Assembly: GCA_934167165.1 (NCBI GenBank)
Contig: CAKPKG010000003.1
Location: 10,127 to 74,126, forward strand
Reading direction: 5' to 3'
DNA from: an uncultured Clostridia bacterium
Lineage (GTDB): Bacteria > Bacillota > Clostridia > TANB77 > CAG-508
Length of the DNA: 64,000 nt
The position numbers and the translations under genes are program-made. This document shows, one piece after another, positions 8,925 through 18,026 of the stretch. The notes beneath the pieces are model-generated. The model was not told the origin of the DNA and searched no databases. It saw nothing but the letters and a program-made list of their open reading frames with translations. Within the stretch, counting starts at the first letter, position 1, and the number at the start of each line of letters is the position of its first letter.

Positions 8925-9587
8925 ATGAGAGTTTTAAAAAGAAATCAATTAATAGTGTTGGTAGTTTCATTAATGCTGATAACAGCAGGATATTTAAACT
9001 TTACAACAAATCAAGAAAACGTTGCGACAAGTACAATAGCAGATAGAAGTGATACTGCAATAGGAGATGCGGAGTTTGTAAGTACAGTTCCTCATGAAGA
9101 AAATAAAACAGAAGAAAATGTGGTATCAGAGAATAACGAAAACAACACTACTAATGAAACTAATAGTGAACAGGAAAACATAATAGAAACAAATGCAACA
9201 GAGCAAAAACAAGAAGAAAGTAAAAATGTTCATAGTCAAAAAGATTATTACTTTATAACATCTAAATTAGATAGAAATACAATGTACTCTGAAACATTAG
9301 AAACATATCAAGAAATGTACAATAATGTAAATGCAACAGCAGAGCAAAAACAAGAAGCATTAAAAAAGATAAATAGTATAAATAATACAAAAAATGCAAT
9401 AATGATAGCAGAAAATTTAATAATAGCAAAGGAATTTGAAAACGTAGTAATATTTGCAAACGAAGGAAGTATAAGTGTTGTAGTAAAAGCAGAAGAACTA
9501 AAACCAGAAGAAGTAGCCCAAATACAAAACATAGTTTCAAGAGAATTAAATGCAGGAGCAGAAATAATACATATTAGCAACAAATAG
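8925..9587 (+). CDS. spoIIIAH: Stage III sporulation protein AH
   Basis: SpoIIIAH is the mother-cell protein that binds SpoIIQ across the intermembrane space. This 220-residue version has an N-terminal membrane helix (about 8-26, RNQLIVLVVSLMLITAGYLN region), a Glu/Asn/Thr-rich linker and a C-terminal domain with the secretin-ring-like fold signature (EALKKINSINNTKNAIMIAE segment, then VVIFANEGSISVVVKA). It closes the operon; cysE begins 34 bases later. Confidence 0.9.
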   Translation: MRVLKRNQLIVLVVSLMLITAGYLNFTTNQENVATSTIADRSDTAIGDAEFVSTVPHEENKTEENVVSENNENNTTNETNSEQENIIETNATEQKQEESKNVHSQKDYYFITSKLDRNTMYSETLETYQEMYNNVNATAEQKQEALKKINSINNTKNAIMIAENLIIAKEFENVVIFANEGSISVVVKAEELKPEEVAQIQNIVSRELNAGAEIIHISNK

Positions 9588-9621
9588 AAGGTTAAGCATA
9601 TAATACTCTAGGTGAGTTTAT

Positions 9622-10143
9622 ATGAAACAACTGTATTTAGATGCGAAAAATATAATGCAAAAAGACCCAGCGGCAAGAAGCATATTAGAAGTTATTCTAT
9701 TATATCCAGGATTTCATATACTGGTGTATCATAGAATAGCTCATTTTTTTTATAGATGTAAATTATTATTTTTAGCAAGAATGATATCACAAATAGGAAG
9801 ATTTTTTACCGGAATAGAAATACATCCAGGAGCTAAAATAGGAAAGAGATTATTTATAGATCATGGAATGGGAATTGTAATAGGAGAAACAGCAGAAATC
9901 GGAAATGATTGCACAATATATCATCAAGTGACACTAGGAGGGACAGGAAAAGACAAAAATAAAAGACATCCAACTATAGGAAACAATGTAATGGTGGGAG
10001 CAGGAGCAAAAGTACTTGGCCCAATCGTTATAGGAAATCATGTAAAAATTGGTGCGGGATCAGTAGTTTTAAAAAATGTACAAGACAATGTAACGGTAGT
10101 TGGAACACCAATTAATAGAGTTATAAGAAAGATAGTTAATTAA
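9622..10143 (+). CDS. cysE: Serine O-acetyltransferase
   Basis: This 173-residue hexapeptide-repeat acetyltransferase makes O-acetylserine from serine and acetyl-CoA, the first step of cysteine synthesis. The N-terminal helical part includes [11 protein letters not shown], and left-handed beta-helix repeats run from about residue 65 ([16 protein letters not shown]). The catalytic region contains [15 protein letters not shown] and the TLGGTGKD loop. It is the short clostridial/Bacillus-like form. No cysK is adjacent in this window. AGGTGAGTTTATATG gives the start. Confidence 0.93.
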   Translation: MKQLYLDAKNIMQKDPAARSILEVILLYPGFHILVYHRIAHFFYRCKLLFLARMISQIGRFFTGIEIHPGAKIGKRLFIDHGMGIVIGETAEIGNDCTIYHQVTLGGTGKDKNKRHPTIGNNVMVGAGAKVLGPIVIGNHVKIGAGSVVLKNVQDNVTVVGTPINRVIRKIVN

Positions 10144-10248
10144 CATACTGTGTAAAAATGTTAAAATATATATACTTTGTAATATTGCTCTTTATTTTAT
10201 TATGTGATATAAAAGAAGTAATATATTTTTTATAAAGGTGAATAAAAT

Positions 10249-12066
10249 ATGGAAAATAATGATAAAACAAAAAAGATGTTAGAATTATTAGAAAAGATGC
10301 AAGTAAAAAAAGATGAAGATAAAGATCTAATAGAAGAAATTAAAGAACATTTAAAAAATAACGAAATACCTTTAGCAATGAAAAAGTTACAAGTTATAAA
10401 AAATAGACAAGAGAAAGCAAAGAAAACTAAAAAATCAAAAAATGTAACTTTGCTAAAAAATGAAGAAGACATAGATTTTGTGGATGAAGAAGAGGAAAAA
10501 CCAAAAAAAGTAAAAGTAAAAAAAGAAAAAGAAGAAAAGGAAGAAAAAATATATCCAAAAGAATTACAAGACGAAGAATTAGAACAAATCTTTTTAGGAC
10601 TATTATTAAATAATCCAAAGTCAATAAGCATGTATTATATTATACATGAAGAGTGTTATTTTGAAAGCAAAAAGTTATTAAATATATACAAAAGTATATT
10701 ATTTACCGAAGGAGCAAATTATTCTTCAGAAGAGGCCAAAAGAGATTTTAACTTTGCAGAAACCACGCAAGAATCAATAGCATTAAAAGAAAATTTAAGA
10801 AAAATGGTAGCAAATAAAACATACAATTTTGAAATTATATACAGAGATTTGAGAAAGCTATTTATATTAAGAAAAAATTATGCAAGTATGCCAATTAAAG
10901 AAACACAAGACAAAATTGCTGAAATAAGAAATTATAACTTGTATGAAAATATGTCTGTAGAAGAAGTAAGAGAAGCAATAAATCAAGTTACTGTAACAGG
11001 TAAATTTAAGCAAGCGGTATTAAATGATGATCTAACAGAGTTCTTATTAGCAGGTGAAAACAGTTTAACAAATGGATTAAATCTGCCATTTCCAATATTA
11101 AGTAGCGTATTTAAAGGAATAAGAAAAGGAGAAACGATGGCATTTGCTATGCCATCAAATTCAGGTAAGAGTAGATTTACAATTAATTTAGCTAGTTATA
11201 TAGCATTTAAACATAAGAAAAAAGTATTAATCATTTCAAATGAAATGTCTGAAGAAAAAATGAAATTATGCTTAATAACTACTATTTTAAACAATCCAGA
11301 AATTCAAAAAATGCATGGACAAGAACTTGTAAAATCTGAAGGAGAATTACTAGAATTTAAGTTTAGACCAGATGATAATCAGAAGGTTGAAGTAGACGAG
11401 AATGGTTTTGTTTTGCAACAACCAAAAGAAACAAGAAAACAATTTATAAAAAGGCTAACACAGGTATCTACAGAATTTAATAAAACAATAAAAGTAACAG
11501 AATGGCTAAACGAGCAAATAAATAATTCGATTTATTTTATAAATATTACAGATCATACAAATGATGAATTAAAAAAAGTAATTACAAATTATTATTATAA
11601 AGAAAAAATTGAATATATGTTTTATGATACAATGAAAACAGATACTCAAAACATAGGAAAAAGTGAAGAAATAAAGAAAACTGCAACAATAATTTCAAAT
11701 TTAGCGCAGAATTTCAACATATTTATTGGGTATACTATGCAACTTACAGAAACAGCTACACTACCAGTAAATTTAACAATAAATGATTTATCTGAAAGTA
11801 GAACTGTTAAGGAAGTTTTAGACACATTATGCTTAATAAAACAAATAAGTAATAAAACCCTTAAAGACTATGAATATTCATTAGAAGAAGTTGGAGAAAA
11901 ATTTTATCCATTAAAAGAATACAAAGACCCAGATGAAAGATATTATGCATGCGTTGTAGATAAAAATAGAGCTGGCTCTAAACCAAAAGTAGTATTTAAT
12001 TTAAACTTAGCATATAATAGATGGGTTGAATTAGGATTTCTAAAATTAAAAGATTATAATGAATAG
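10249..12066 (+). CDS. RecA/DnaB-fold ATPase of unknown role
   Basis: The protein has 605 residues. The first 100 are highly charged and Lys/Glu-rich. Around 115-200 a small helical region resembles the N-terminal part of replicative helicases. From about 275 a RecA-like ATPase core follows: an unusual P-loop AMPSNSGKSRF at about 300-310, then VLIISNEMSEE, YMFYDTMKTD (Walker B-like Asp) and IGYTMQLTET. The order resembles the DnaB helicase C-terminal domain but the spacing is longer and the Walker A is degenerate. I cannot assign a function; a helicase-like or loader role is possible. It is a single-gene unit followed by a terminator. Confidence 0.65.
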   Translation: MENNDKTKKMLELLEKMQVKKDEDKDLIEEIKEHLKNNEIPLAMKKLQVIKNRQEKAKKTKKSKNVTLLKNEEDIDFVDEEEEKPKKVKVKKEKEEKEEKIYPKELQDEELEQIFLGLLLNNPKSISMYYIIHEECYFESKKLLNIYKSILFTEGANYSSEEAKRDFNFAETTQESIALKENLRKMVANKTYNFEIIYRDLRKLFILRKNYASMPIKETQDKIAEIRNYNLYENMSVEEVREAINQVTVTGKFKQAVLNDDLTEFLLAGENSLTNGLNLPFPILSSVFKGIRKGETMAFAMPSNSGKSRFTINLASYIAFKHKKKVLIISNEMSEEKMKLCLITTILNNPEIQKMHGQELVKSEGELLEFKFRPDDNQKVEVDENGFVLQQPKETRKQFIKRLTQVSTEFNKTIKVTEWLNEQINNSIYFINITDHTNDELKKVITNYYYKEKIEYMFYDTMKTDTQNIGKSEEIKKTATIISNLAQNFNIFIGYTMQLTETATLPVNLTINDLSESRTVKEVLDTLCLIKQISNKTLKDYEYSLEEVGEKFYPLKEYKDPDERYYACVVDKNRAGSKPKVVFNLNLAYNRWVELGFLKLKDYNE

Positions 12067-12093
12067 CCAAGAAATCTAAGTAAAAATAAAGAA

Positions 12094-12127
12094 AATATTT
12101 ACAAATAACTTGTAAATATTTTTTTTA
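12094..12127 (+). terminator. Rho-independent terminator before pfkA
   Basis: AAATATTTACAA pairs with TTGTAAATATTT around a five-base loop and is followed by a run of eight T. A TATAAT-like sequence follows within 25 bases, so the pfkA promoter lies just after it. Confidence 0.8.
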
Positions 12128-12178
12128 TTGATATAATAAACAGAGAATTTTTAGAAGATTTTTTGAGGTGAATTTTAA

Positions 12179-13315
12179 ATGGTAAAAAAAGTTGCAATAA
12201 TAACAAATGGTGGAGATTGCCCAGGATTAAATGCAGTAATCCGTGCGATAGTAAAAACAGCAGAAACTCATGGCGTAGAATGCTATGGATATATAGAAGG
12301 ATACAAAGGAATGTTAGAGAACAATTATATAAAACTAGAATCAAATGGAAGTGCATCAGGTTTGCTTCATAGAGGAGGAACAATTATAGGTGCATCTAAC
12401 AGCACAAACCTATTTAATTATCCAGTAGAAGAAAATGGACAAACAGTATATAAAGATATGTCATATAAAGCAGTAGAAAATGTTAGAAATGCAGGCTTTG
12501 ACTGTATATTTACATTAGGTGGAGATGGAACACAAAAATCAGCAAGAGATTTTTCTTTAAGAGGATTAAATGTAATAGGAGTTCCAAAAACAATAGATAA
12601 TGATGTAGCACATTCAGAAATAACATTTGGATATAATACAGCTGTATCAGTCGCAACAGAAGCACTAGATAGATTACATTCAACAGCAGAATCTCATCAC
12701 AGAATAATGACATTAGAAGTAATGGGAAGATATGCAGGTTGGATAGCATTAGAATCAGCAATAGCAGGAGGAGCAGATGCTGCAATAATTCCAGAAATAC
12801 CATATGATATAGAAAAAATTGTAGAAAAAATAAATAGAAGAAAAGAAGAAGGAAAAAAATTCAGCATAATAGTAGTGTCAGAAGGAGCAAAACCAAAAGA
12901 CGGCGAATTAACAGTTAAAAGAACATTACATGATGGAGCAGGATTAGATAATATAAGACTTGGAGGAATAGGAGAAAAACTTTCAAGAGATTTAGAAGAA
13001 TTAACTGGAATGGTATCTAGAAATACTGTACTTGGATATGTTCAAAGAGGAGGAACACCAACAGCATTTGATAGAGTTTTATCTACAAAATATGGAAGCA
13101 AAGCAATGGAACTTGCATTAGCAGGTAAATTCAATGTACTAGTAACATTACAAAATGGAAAACTAGGATATGTAACATTAGAAGAAGTAGTAGGAAACAA
13201 TAAAGAAATAGGTGCACGTTCAGGAGGAACAGAAAGCACAAACATAAAAAGAGTAACAATGGATGATGATTTAGTAAGAGTGGCAAGAGACTTAGATATT
13301 TGTTTAGGAGACTAG
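12179..13315 (+). CDS. pfkA: 6-phosphofructokinase (mixed-type active site)
   Basis: The enzyme phosphorylates fructose 6-phosphate to the 1,6-bisphosphate in glycolysis. Motifs are GGDCPGLNA (residues 11-19), LGGDGTQ (113-119) and PKTIDND (136-142), with the catalytic Asp140. Gly117 after GGD points to ATP use, whereas Lys137 in place of Gly is found in PPi-dependent enzymes; this Gly/Lys pair marks the mixed-substrate clade of ATP-dependent enzymes known from actinobacteria and some Firmicutes. With 378 residues it is longer than E. coli PfkA. argS begins 16 bases downstream. Confidence 0.93.
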   Translation: MVKKVAIITNGGDCPGLNAVIRAIVKTAETHGVECYGYIEGYKGMLENNYIKLESNGSASGLLHRGGTIIGASNSTNLFNYPVEENGQTVYKDMSYKAVENVRNAGFDCIFTLGGDGTQKSARDFSLRGLNVIGVPKTIDNDVAHSEITFGYNTAVSVATEALDRLHSTAESHHRIMTLEVMGRYAGWIALESAIAGGADAAIIPEIPYDIEKIVEKINRRKEEGKKFSIIVVSEGAKPKDGELTVKRTLHDGAGLDNIRLGGIGEKLSRDLEELTGMVSRNTVLGYVQRGGTPTAFDRVLSTKYGSKAMELALAGKFNVLVTLQNGKLGYVTLEEVVGNNKEIGARSGGTESTNIKRVTMDDDLVRVARDLDICLGD

Positions 13316-13331
13316 AAAGAGAGGAAGTAGA

Positions 13332-15041
13332 ATGGTAAATTTTAAACAAGAAATTGCAAAAGAAATTGCAGAAGTAACAAATTTAGATAGCAAAGAATTA
13401 GAAAATTACATAGAAATCCCACCAAATAGCGATTTGGGAGATTATGCATTTCCATGTTTTAAACTTGCTAAAGAATTAAGAAAAGCACCACCAATGATTG
13501 CAAATGATATAAAAGAGAACATAAAAATAGATGAAAAAATAATAGAAAAAATTGAAGTTGTAGGTGGATATCTAAACATATATGTAAACAAGCAAACATT
13601 AGCAGAAGAAGTACTAGAAGATGTTGCAAAAAATAAGGAGAAATATGGTTCATCAGATATTGGCAAAGGAAAAAACGTTGTAATAGATTATTCTGCACCA
13701 AATATTGCAAAACCATTTCATATTGGGCATTTACGCTCAACAGTAATAGGAGGAGCCTTATATAAAATATATAATTTCCTTGGATACAACAGTGTAGGAA
13801 TTAACTTTTTAGGAGACTGGGGACTTCAATTTGGAAAAGTTATGGCAGGAATTAAACTTTGGAAAGATGAATATGATTTTAAAAATGACGAAATGTCAAG
13901 TATATTAAAAACATATATACGTTTTAACAAAGAAGAAAAAGAAAAACCAGAGCTTACAGATTTAGCAAGAGCAGAATTCAAAAAGTTAGAAGAAGGAGAC
14001 CAAGAAACATATAAGTTATGGGAACATATTAGAAAAATAAGTTTAGAAAACTACGAAAAAACATATAAATTATTAAATTCAAAATTTGATTCATACAACG
14101 GAGAAGCATACTATAACGATAAAATGGAACCAGTAGTAGAAGAATTAAAAGAAAAGGGATTATTAAAAGAATCTCAAGGTGCACAAGTTGTAGATTTAGA
14201 AAAATATGATATGCCACCATGTATAATTATAACATCTGCTGGAACTACAATATATGCAACAAGGGATTTAGCATCTTTAAAAGATAGAATGAATACATAT
14301 AACTTTGATAAAGCAATTTATGTTGTAGGAAATGAGCAAGCATTGCATTTTAAACAAGTATTCAAAGTTTTTGAACTAATGGGATATGAAGATTACGCGT
14401 CAAAATGTGTACACGTTCCTTTTGGACTTGTAGTAGATAAAAATGGAGAAAAGATAGGTTCAAGAAAAGGAAATTCAGTATTTCTAGAAGATATTTTAAA
14501 TGAAGCAATAGATAAAGTAAAAGATATAATAAATGAAAAAAATCCAGAATTAGAAGATAAACAAGAAGTGGCAAGAAAAGTTGGGGTAGGAGCAATTATA
14601 TTCAACGATTTATCAAATAGCAGAATTAAAGATGAAATATTTGATTGGGATATGCTTCTTAACTTCCAAGGGGAAACAGGTCCATATATTCAGTACATTT
14701 ATGTAAGAACAAGAAGTTTACTAAATAAAGCAGGATATATGCCACATATAAAAGAAATAGATTTTTCAAAAATAAATGAAAAAGAGGCATTAGACACATT
14801 AAAGCTTATATATCAGTTTAATGAAGTTATAAAAAATGCTGCAGAAAAAAATGAGCCATCAATTTTAGCTAGATACTTAATAGATTTAAGTCAAAGCTTT
14901 AGTACATATTATAATGAACATAGAATAATTACAGAAGACAAAGACGTTCAAAATGCACGATTATTCTTAACATACGCAGTTGGAACGGTATTAAAAATAG
15001 GGGCAGAACTATTAGGAATGGAAATGCCAGAACGTATGTAA
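13332..15041 (+). CDS. argS: Arginyl-tRNA synthetase
   Basis: This class I synthetase of 569 residues charges tRNA-Arg. The N-terminal Add1 domain is followed by the HIGH motif in FHIGHLRST (residues 130-133). The KMSKS region has the usual relaxed ArgRS form (GEKIGSRKGNSV). The C-terminal anticodon-binding domain ends in AELLGMEMPERM. It is cotranscribed with pfkA and upp. Given the CGG recoding described in the findings, its tRNA recognition domain is of interest, but nothing unusual can be seen by eye. Confidence 0.96.
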   Translation: MVNFKQEIAKEIAEVTNLDSKELENYIEIPPNSDLGDYAFPCFKLAKELRKAPPMIANDIKENIKIDEKIIEKIEVVGGYLNIYVNKQTLAEEVLEDVAKNKEKYGSSDIGKGKNVVIDYSAPNIAKPFHIGHLRSTVIGGALYKIYNFLGYNSVGINFLGDWGLQFGKVMAGIKLWKDEYDFKNDEMSSILKTYIRFNKEEKEKPELTDLARAEFKKLEEGDQETYKLWEHIRKISLENYEKTYKLLNSKFDSYNGEAYYNDKMEPVVEELKEKGLLKESQGAQVVDLEKYDMPPCIIITSAGTTIYATRDLASLKDRMNTYNFDKAIYVVGNEQALHFKQVFKVFELMGYEDYASKCVHVPFGLVVDKNGEKIGSRKGNSVFLEDILNEAIDKVKDIINEKNPELEDKQEVARKVGVGAIIFNDLSNSRIKDEIFDWDMLLNFQGETGPYIQYIYVRTRSLLNKAGYMPHIKEIDFSKINEKEALDTLKLIYQFNEVIKNAAEKNEPSILARYLIDLSQSFSTYYNEHRIITEDKDVQNARLFLTYAVGTVLKIGAELLGMEMPERM

Positions 15042-15074
15042 ATTTAAAATAAAATATTTAAGGAGGCAGTGATT

Positions 15075-15701
15075 ATGGAAGTAATCGAATTAAAACATCC
15101 ATTAGTTGAACACAAATTAGCAATTTTAAGGGACAAAAAAACAGGAACAAAAGAATTTAGAGAGATAGTATCAGAACTTGCTACAATGCTTTGCTACGAA
15201 GCAATGAAAGATGCAAAATTAGAAGAAGTAGAAATTGAAACACCAATTCAAAAAATGAAAACAAGAAAAATAAATGAAGATAATTATGCATTCGTTCCAA
15301 TTTTAAGAGCTGGAACAGGTATGCTAGATGGAATAATTCAAGTAGTACCAAATGCTAAAATAGGACATGTTGGTATGTATAGAGATGAAGAAACATTTAA
15401 ACCAAATGTATACTTCTTTAAAGTACCAAAAGATATAGCTCAAAGAGAAGTTTTAATATTAGACCCAATGCTTGCAACAGGTGGTTCAGGAATAGATGCA
15501 ATAGAACTAATTAAAGAAAAAGGTGTAAAAAATATTAAATTCTTATGTATAATAGCTGCTCCAGAAGGAATAAAAGCAATGCAAGAAAAACATCCAGATG
15601 TACAAATTTATTGTGCAGCAATAGATGAAAGACTAAATGAACATGCTTACATAATACCAGGACTTGGAGATGCAGGAGATAGAATATTTGGAACAAAATA
15701 A
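15075..15701 (+). CDS. upp: Uracil phosphoribosyltransferase
   Basis: This 208-residue enzyme makes UMP from uracil and PRPP. The PRPP-binding loop appears as LILDPMLATGGSG at about 134-146, and the uracil-binding end as IIPGLGDAGDRIFGT. The ATG at 15075 is chosen because AGGAGG lies eight bases before it; a GTG two codons earlier would be too close. A strong terminator follows. Confidence 0.96.
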   Translation: MEVIELKHPLVEHKLAILRDKKTGTKEFREIVSELATMLCYEAMKDAKLEEVEIETPIQKMKTRKINEDNYAFVPILRAGTGMLDGIIQVVPNAKIGHVGMYRDEETFKPNVYFFKVPKDIAQREVLILDPMLATGGSGIDAIELIKEKGVKNIKFLCIIAAPEGIKAMQEKHPDVQIYCAAIDERLNEHAYIIPGLGDAGDRIFGTK

Positions 15702-15705
15702 GAAT

Positions 15706-15732
15706 GAAAAAAAGGGGAATTTTCCCCTTTTA
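15706..15732. terminator. Bidirectional terminator between upp and the converging small gene
   Basis: AAAAGGGGAA pairs with TTCCCCTTTT with A and T runs on either side, between two converging genes. Confidence 0.85.
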
Positions 15733-16065
15733 TTCATAATTGTCACTAGTGTCAAACGGAGTTATTAAAAAAATTCTAAAAATACATCCGTTTTTCATAA
15801 GCTCTTTCAAAAGAAAAAGAGATTCTTCTCTTGACATAGATGTAGCAACTTTTCTTTGACCACCCAATACAGTGATTAAAATCCCATCTAGATTCTGATT
15901 AAATTCATAATGGAATGAATCTAAATCTGTTAAAGATAAAGAAATCGTTTTCAAAACACTGGTTTTTATTGCTGGAAGAAAAAGCATAGAATCAACTTGA
16001 TAGTCAAGCCGATAACTTGCTATCACAACTTTTTTATTTGTGATAGCTATCTTCATTTCTGTCAT
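15730..16065 (-). CDS. Hypothetical protein, atypical codon use with in-frame CGG
   Basis: The product has 111 residues, is soluble, has no membrane segment and no recognised motif. It looks like a small alternating beta/alpha domain. Codon use differs from the neighbours: it has one in-frame CGG (complement of 16009-16011, in the Tyr-Arg-Leu context) that reads naturally as Arg without a shift. A 10-bp inverted repeat, GCTATCACAA and TTGTGATAGC, lies within its first codons at 16019-16047. The atypical composition suggests transfer. Function unknown. Confidence 0.7.
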   Translation of the reverse strand: MTEMKIAITNKKVVIASYRLDYQVDSMLFLPAIKTSVLKTISLSLTDLDSFHYEFNQNLDGILITVLGGQRKVATSMSREESLFLLKELMKNGCIFRIFLITPFDTSDNYE

Positions 16066-16151
16066 ACAAAGCCCTCCAAATAAAATTTGATAAAATAATT
16101 ATACCACATTAATGTACATAAAATCAAACTGTAAAAAATACTAAAAAAATA

Positions 16152-16181
16152 TTGCTTTTTTACAGTTAAACAATATATAAT
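16152..16181 (+). promoter_or_regulatory. Probable promoter of glmM
   Basis: TTGCTT at 16152-16157 and TATAAT at 16176-16181 are separated by 18 bases, 40 bases before the glmM start. Confidence 0.5.
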
Positions 16182-16221
16182 ATAAAAGCTAGATAAATAT
16201 ATTATAGTAGGAGGCAAACAA

Positions 16222-17586
16222 TTGAGAAAATATTTTGGAACAGATGGAATTAGAAGAATTGCAAATACAGAACTTACACCAGAATTAGTGTATAAAGTTG
16301 CAAAGGCTGGAGCATATGTTTTATCAAAACATGCAGATCACGCTCCAACTATATTAATTGGTAGAGATACAAGGCTTTCAGGAACATTAATAGAAAGCGC
16401 AATGACAGCAGGATTTTTAAGTTATGGTGCTAATGTTAAATTAGTAGGGGTTATGCCAACTCCGGCAGTGGCATACTTAACAAAAAAATTAAAAGCAGAT
16501 GCAAGCGTTGTAATATCTGCATCACATAATACTTTTGAATTTAATGGAGTTAAATATTTTAGTAATAAAGGAATGAAAATATCTGACGAATTAGAAGAAG
16601 AAATAGAAGAAGTTATGGATTCTGGAAAAATAAATGAGTTAATTGCTGTACATAATAAAATAGGAGTAGCAGAAGATGCAACAGATTTAATGGATGAATA
16701 TGTTTGTTTATTTAGAAGGATTTTTGAAGATAATATAGAAGAACACTTAAAAGATGATTTTATAGTAGGCCTAGACGTAGCAAATGGAGCAACATATAAA
16801 GTTGCAGAAGAAGTATTTAAAAAATTAGGAATAAAATACAAAATAATAAATAATAATCCAGATGGAATAAATATAAATCATGATTGCGGTTCAACACATT
16901 TAGAAGGATTAAAAAAATTCGTTTTGGAAAATAATTTGAGTTTAGGAATAGCATATGATGGGGACGGAGACAGATGTTTAGCAATAGACGAAAAAGGAAA
17001 TCTTATAGATGGAGATAAACTACTTGCAATATTCTCAAAGTACTTACAAGAAAAAGGAAAGCTAAAAAACAATACTTTAGTTGCAACAATTATGAGCAAC
17101 ATGGGCTTGAATAAATTTGCTGAAAATAACAATATAAATTTAAAACAAACAAAAGTTGGAGACAGATATGTTTTAGAAGAAATGCTAAAAAATGATTATA
17201 ATTTAGGTGGAGAGCAATCTGGCCATATTATATTATTAGATCACAATCCAACAGGAGATGGAATTCTTACATCACTTATGCTTATACAAATTTTGTTAGA
17301 AAAAAATGTTTTGCCATCTGAACTTTGTGATATAATACAAATATATCCACAAGTATTGGTAAATGCAAAAGTAAATTCAACTAAAAAGAATCAGTATTTA
17401 GAAGATAAAGAAATTCAAAACAAAATTAAAGAACTTGAAAAAGAGTTTGCAAACGATGGAAGAGTTGTAATTAGACCTTCTGGAACAGAACCATTAATAA
17501 GAGTTATGATAGAAGGAAAAGATAAAGAATACATCTCAAAAGAAGCAAAGGAATTAGCAGAAATAATAGAAGAAAAATTAAACTAG
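16222..17586 (+). CDS. glmM: Phosphoglucosamine mutase
   Basis: GlmM converts glucosamine 6-phosphate to the 1-phosphate for UDP-GlcNAc and peptidoglycan synthesis. It has 454 residues with the phosphoserine loop ISASHN (Ser101), the metal-binding loop DGDGDR at about 248-253, the sugar-binding GGEQSGH and the phosphate-binding RPSGTEP near the end. The TTG start follows AGTAGGAGGCAAACA. No recoding site is present despite many Gly codons. Confidence 0.96.
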   Translation: MRKYFGTDGIRRIANTELTPELVYKVAKAGAYVLSKHADHAPTILIGRDTRLSGTLIESAMTAGFLSYGANVKLVGVMPTPAVAYLTKKLKADASVVISASHNTFEFNGVKYFSNKGMKISDELEEEIEEVMDSGKINELIAVHNKIGVAEDATDLMDEYVCLFRRIFEDNIEEHLKDDFIVGLDVANGATYKVAEEVFKKLGIKYKIINNNPDGININHDCGSTHLEGLKKFVLENNLSLGIAYDGDGDRCLAIDEKGNLIDGDKLLAIFSKYLQEKGKLKNNTLVATIMSNMGLNKFAENNNINLKQTKVGDRYVLEEMLKNDYNLGGEQSGHIILLDHNPTGDGILTSLMLIQILLEKNVLPSELCDIIQIYPQVLVNAKVNSTKKNQYLEDKEIQNKIKELEKEFANDGRVVIRPSGTEPLIRVMIEGKDKEYISKEAKELAEIIEEKLN

Positions 17587-17645
17587 TCATTAATTTTATT
17601 ATACATATTAGAAAAAATATAAGAAAAACAAAGGAGGAAAACGGA

Positions 17646-17999
17646 ATGTTTATTATTAATTTAACAGATCCACTTACATTAATATTGTTATTAACAGCAA
17701 CAATATTATCAATAATATTAGGAAAGGAAACAAAAAAACCAATTGCACCAGCAATAGCTTTGACAGTATTTTTAGCTTTAGTATTAATGCATAGCATACA
17801 ACTATCAATTCTACCACAAGTAGTGCAAGAAGTAGATTTACAATCATACAAGTCAGCATTAATAGGAAGTATTGGATTTGACTGTGCGCTTATATTTATA
17901 TCTTTCTTCGGATATTTATGGATCGATGACATATCTAGTAAATTTTATAAAAAGAAAAGTATTGATAATAGTTTAGATTGGTTTTGGAATAAAATTTAA
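17646..17999 (+). CDS. Small membrane protein of unknown function
   Basis: The 117-residue protein has three predicted membrane helices (about residues 8-25, 32-54 and 74-93) and a short basic C-terminal tail. No family is recognised. AAAGGAGGAAAACGG gives a very strong ribosome binding site. It lies between glmM and metG in the same direction, 59 bases after glmM and 27 before metG, so it is probably cotranscribed. Confidence 0.75.
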   Translation: MFIINLTDPLTLILLLTATILSIILGKETKKPIAPAIALTVFLALVLMHSIQLSILPQVVQEVDLQSYKSALIGSIGFDCALIFISFFGYLWIDDISSKFYKKKSIDNSLDWFWNKI

Positions 18000-18026
18000 A
18001 ACCAATGATGGACAGGAGGAATTTTA

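Noticed and set aside
9262..9583. Long open frames on the opposite strand of spoIIIAH and many other genes
   Set aside because: They mirror AT-rich coding sequence, are rich in Leu/Phe/Ile and lack ribosome binding sites.
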